A stretch of 46,614 nt of DNA from Halalkalibacter hemicellulosilyticusJCM 9152. GTDB lineage: Bacteria; Bacillota; Bacilli; Bacillales; Bacillaceae_D. A program made the translations under genes and the position numbers. The notes under the pieces were generated by a model, which was not told the origin of the DNA, ran no database searches, and saw only the letters and a program-made list of their open reading frames with translations. Positions 44,495-46,614 of this stretch are shown here, piece by piece (the first letter of the stretch is position 1; every line of letters starts with the position of its first letter). The stretch is taken from NCBI RefSeq assembly GCF_000513115.1, contig NZ_BAUU01000031.1, forward strand, positions 1 through 46,614, written 5' to 3'.

Positions 44495-44917
44495 TTATAA
44501 ATGATTATTTCTTGCTATCATTGCGTATAAAGCTTCATAAATAATAAATCCTTTTTCTAAAGCCACATAATCATCCTTGCTACTTACGCTAATTCCATCA
44601 CAAATAAAATCAAGACCTGGTGCAACAGGCTCTAAAAAAACTTCTTGTACCGTATCTGCCTCATTGACAATTTGTGCCATTTTTATTAGGGCGGTATCTT
44701 CTAAGTTATAATCTTCTATTAAAGAATAAAATGAACATCGTCCATTTCTGTGAGAAAATTCTGCCCCTGGAATATCGAATCCCCTTGCACCATTAGGAAT
44801 TTCTAGTTCGCCTTCAGGGATAAATGCAAATTCAGCTTCTTGATCAATATACTTTTTAATTAACCAACAACAAGCCATACGGTCGACTCCAATGTTCTCC
44901 CATGTAACCCACTTCAT
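44495..44917 (-). CDS. chrB: ChrB C-terminal domain protein (chromate resistance)
   Basis: 140 residues matching only the C-terminal half of ChrB: MKWVTWENIGVDRMACCWLI, IPNGARGFDIPGAEFSHRNG and LDFICDGISVSSKDDYVALE. Full ChrB proteins of about 310 residues also carry the N-terminal half, here encoded by the gene before it. The ATG overlaps that gene's stop by four bases (ATGA), giving coupled synthesis of the two halves. ChrB proteins regulate or assist chromate efflux. Confidence 0.9.
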   Translation of the reverse strand: MKWVTWENIGVDRMACCWLIKKYIDQEAEFAFIPEGELEIPNGARGFDIPGAEFSHRNGRCSFYSLIEDYNLEDTALIKMAQIVNEADTVQEVFLEPVAPGLDFICDGISVSSKDDYVALEKGFIIYEALYAMIARNNHL

Positions 44918-45345
44918 TTTAACTCACTCCTTTGTTGTATGATTTTTTCGCGTACTTTTAGTTCCAAAGGGGATTGGAAATAATCAATTCTTTTTATCCT
45001 CTGGTATTTTTTTGACACAGAAATCAAATCAATGTTTTCTCCATCGAGTTGTTTTAGAAGTTCTCTATAACTTTCATTAATTTGTTCAATAAATAACTGA
45101 CTTACTTCTTTTTCAGACAATCCAAAGAGGGGGTGTGATTCCCACATCGTTGCTTCTCCACCTAAATCCTTTATTTCAACAGTTAACCATTGAAATTGTT
45201 CATATGTATAAGTATTTTTAGGCAAAAGCCATACAGCATCATGTAAATGTACAGACCCTAAGCTTTTTAATTTCCTCCAGACTTTCACTCTCGGAGAACT
45301 AGGCTTTCTAGGCATTTTATAAGTGAGGTGTAGCCAACTAATCAA
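44914..45345 (-). CDS. chrB: ChrB N-terminal domain protein (chromate-responsive regulator half)
   Basis: 143 residues from TTG 45345, four bases behind AGGAGGTGG. An upstream ATG (45402) would place the promoter and operator inside the coding sequence, so it is rejected. The N-terminal pattern SWLHLTYKMPRKPSSPRVKV then WRKLKSLGSVHLHDAVWLLP matches ChrB, where this half resembles a PaaX-like DNA-binding unit. First gene of the chr operon. It may bind the palindrome at 45361-45382 (inference). Confidence 0.88.
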   Translation of the reverse strand: MISWLHLTYKMPRKPSSPRVKVWRKLKSLGSVHLHDAVWLLPKNTYTYEQFQWLTVEIKDLGGEATMWESHPLFGLSEKEVSQLFIEQINESYRELLKQLDGENIDLISVSKKYQRIKRIDYFQSPLELKVREKIIQQRSELK

Positions 45346-45360
45346 TATTCCACCTCCTAT

Positions 45361-45382
45361 TAATGTAACCGCGGTTACATTA
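45361..45382. promoter_or_regulatory. 22-bp perfect palindrome over the chr operon -10 box
   Basis: Half-site TAATGTAACCG followed by its exact complement. On the minus strand TATAAT (45384-45379) overlaps its edge, so a bound protein would block RNA polymerase. It lies 16 bases before the TTG start of the chr operon. Confidence 0.75.
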
Positions 45383-45419
45383 TACTTTAATTTTAGTAAC
45401 ATTTATAGAGGGGATTTAC

Positions 45420-45506
45420 ATGTCTTATTCAAGTAAGGGGGGACAAAATGTTGAGCACACTTTCCAATTAGGTTGTTTTTTGCAGAGGCTGTGGACGGAC
45501 ATTTAA
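45420..45506 (+). CDS. Possible 28-residue peptide
   Basis: ATG 45420 stands behind GAGGGG and reads 28 residues (MSYSSKGGQNVEHTFQLGCF, then LQRLWTDI) to TAA. No family recognised. The overlapping frame encodes a CxxC stretch (FCRGCGRTFKSSPTRNY), so the region could instead be a decayed zinc-ribbon fragment. The rest of 45403-45680 is AT-rich leader. Confidence 0.25.
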   Translation: MSYSSKGGQNVEHTFQLGCFLQRLWTDI

Positions 45507-45624
45507 AAGTTCTCCTACCCGCAACTATTAGTGAATTTGAGAGGGGCTATCCTTATGTGAGCAAAGCTAAGAGAATCTCAGAATAATATAAATTCATTTA
45601 TTTCATTATATGTTATTATATTCC

Positions 45625-45654
45625 TTGAATCCGTAAAATATAGTAGAATATATT
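45625..45654 (+). promoter_or_regulatory. Possible sigma-A promoter of the SDR gene
   Basis: TTGAAT (45625-45630), 18-base spacer, TATATT (45649-45654), 27 bp before the ATG. Confidence 0.4.
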
Positions 45655-45680
45655 AAGTCAAAAAACAAGGGTGATTTAGA

Positions 45681-46421
45681 ATGGAAATTAGAAATAAAGT
45701 AGTACTAATAACAGGTGGTGGAACTGGTATTGGAAGAGCAACAGCTTTGAAATTAGCAGGAAAAGGCGCAAAAGTTGTCATTAATTATAGTCGTTCTGAA
45801 AAAGAAGCCTTCGAAGTTGTAAATGAAATTAAACAACAAGGAGGAATGGCAATAGCCTATAAAGCAAATGTAGCGATAGAAAAAGAAGTAAATGATTTAG
45901 TATCTTATATTGTTACAACTTTCGGGAACGTTGATGCTTTAATAAACAATGCAAGTATTACTGTTCAAATAGCTCTGGATGATTTAGATGCCGTAACGGA
46001 TGAAGTATGGGATTCCCTTTTCGAGGTAAATGTGAAAGGGATGTTTCACTGTGTAAAAGCAGTTGTCCCTTATATGAAGAAGCAACAGTCTGGTGTGATT
46101 GTTAATATTGGCAGTGTGGCAGGCATGACCGGAATAGGTTCGTCTATTCCATATGCAGCAACAAAATCAGCCATTCATACTATGACAAGGTCATTAGCTA
46201 TTGCATTAGCGCCCCATATAAGAGTTAATAGTATATCTCCTGGTGCAGTTGATACAAGATGGTGGTCTGGAAATGAAGAAAAGATGTATCAACTTGCGGG
46301 AAACTTACCGCTTAAGAGAATTTCAACACCAGAGGATATTGCAGATTCTATCTTGTTTCAATTGACCCAAGAATCTGTAACCGGTCAAGTTTTTACAATA
46401 GATAATGGTCAAACACTTTAG
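45681..46421 (+). CDS. Short-chain dehydrogenase/reductase (FabG-like)
   Basis: 246 residues. Cofactor motif TGGGTGIGRA (near 11-20), NNAS (near 88-91, in place of NNAG), catalytic Ser in NIGSVAGMTG (near 138), and YAATK Tyr-Lys pair (near 153-157), then ISPGAVDT. Classical SDR tetramer enzyme using NADP(H), substrate unknown; no fatty-acid genes are adjacent, so it is not fabG itself. Monocistronic, ending before the gap terminator. Confidence 0.9.
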   Translation: MEIRNKVVLITGGGTGIGRATALKLAGKGAKVVINYSRSEKEAFEVVNEIKQQGGMAIAYKANVAIEKEVNDLVSYIVTTFGNVDALINNASITVQIALDDLDAVTDEVWDSLFEVNVKGMFHCVKAVVPYMKKQQSGVIVNIGSVAGMTGIGSSIPYAATKSAIHTMTRSLAIALAPHIRVNSISPGAVDTRWWSGNEEKMYQLAGNLPLKRISTPEDIADSILFQLTQESVTGQVFTIDNGQTL

Positions 46422-46444
46422 AAATGCCCTAGAATTTCTCATTA

Positions 46445-46497
46445 AAAAAGACAAGGAATGTGTCTGACATCAATATGTCGTACACATTCCTTGTTTA
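46445..46497. terminator. Bidirectional terminator, SDR / gap genes
   Basis: ACAAGGAATGTGT (46451-46463) and ACACATTCCTTGT (46482-46494) are exact complements with inner GACA/TGTC. On the minus strand CTTTTTTAAT follows, so it mainly ends the gap transcript. Confidence 0.88.
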
Positions 46498-46506
46498 GCT
46501 CTTTTA

Positions 46507-46614
<108 letters not shown>

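Overview
The window reads as chromosome of an endospore-forming, low-G+C member of the Bacillaceae, most likely an alkaliphilic Bacillus relative (Alkalihalobacillus/Halalkalibacter type). The backbone follows the Bacillus subtilis order cymR - cysteine desulfurase - mnmA - TPR gene - recD2 - yrrD - yrzR - yrzQ ... yrrI - alaS - ireB - ruvX - yrzB - mltG - trmR - trhP1 - trhP2 - udk - greA - yrrS - mtnN - yrhC, and a complete sporulation sigma-K gene with a CotD-type coat gene is present. The secreted GH5 mannanase closely resembles the enzymes known from alkaliphilic Bacillus strains.

Layout. 1-3300: a methyltransferase-like gene, two coupled CBO0543-type membrane genes, a 49-residue membrane peptide gene with its own terminator, and a LacI-family regulator. 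3400-10200: cymR, cysteine desulfurase, mnmA, a TPR gene broken by a one-base frameshift, recD2 and three small yrr/yrz genes. 10500-20000: an accessory block inserted into the backbone (MFS transporter, long UbiD-type decarboxylase, DCC thiol oxidoreductase, SufR-like regulator facing a pirin - ferredoxin/NADP reductase - FMN reductase run, beta-lactamase-fold hydrolase, VOC protein, small membrane proteins). 20290-33260: the second backbone block, with a T-box and a perfect sigma-A promoter before alaS. 33400-46614: accessory and sporulation genes (DHA2 MFS pump, Nudix CoA pyrophosphatase, M20 peptidase, HemAT oxygen sensor, mannanase, sigK, cotD-like, MDR oxidoreductase, a three-gene chromate-resistance operon, an SDR) and the 3' end of a GAPDH gene.

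How genes work together. The cysteine desulfurase next to mnmA supplies sulfur for 2-thiouridine at wobble position 34, while trhP1/trhP2 and trmR hydroxylate and then methylate U34 (5-methoxyuridine), so the window holds two wobble-uridine pathways beside alaS. CymR and mtnN link to sulfur metabolism, but the yrrT-mccA-mccB genes that accompany mtnN in B. subtilis are absent, as is pbpI between greA and yrrS. sigK lies next to a coat gene that carries a sigma-K-type promoter. ChrA with a ChrB split in two forms one operon under a 22-bp perfect palindrome overlapping its -10 box.

Most worth a second look: a 173-bp MITE-like element with 17-bp terminal inverted repeats and an 8-bp target duplication; two families of dispersed intergenic repeats; a candidate trans-acting sRNA near 35757-35842; the unannotated 49-residue peptide gene at 2090-2239; an overlapping upstream ORF on ireB; and two decayed or start-less coding fragments. 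No tRNA, rRNA, CRISPR array or prophage was seen. All functional calls rest on reading the sequence and family knowledge; no database search was run.
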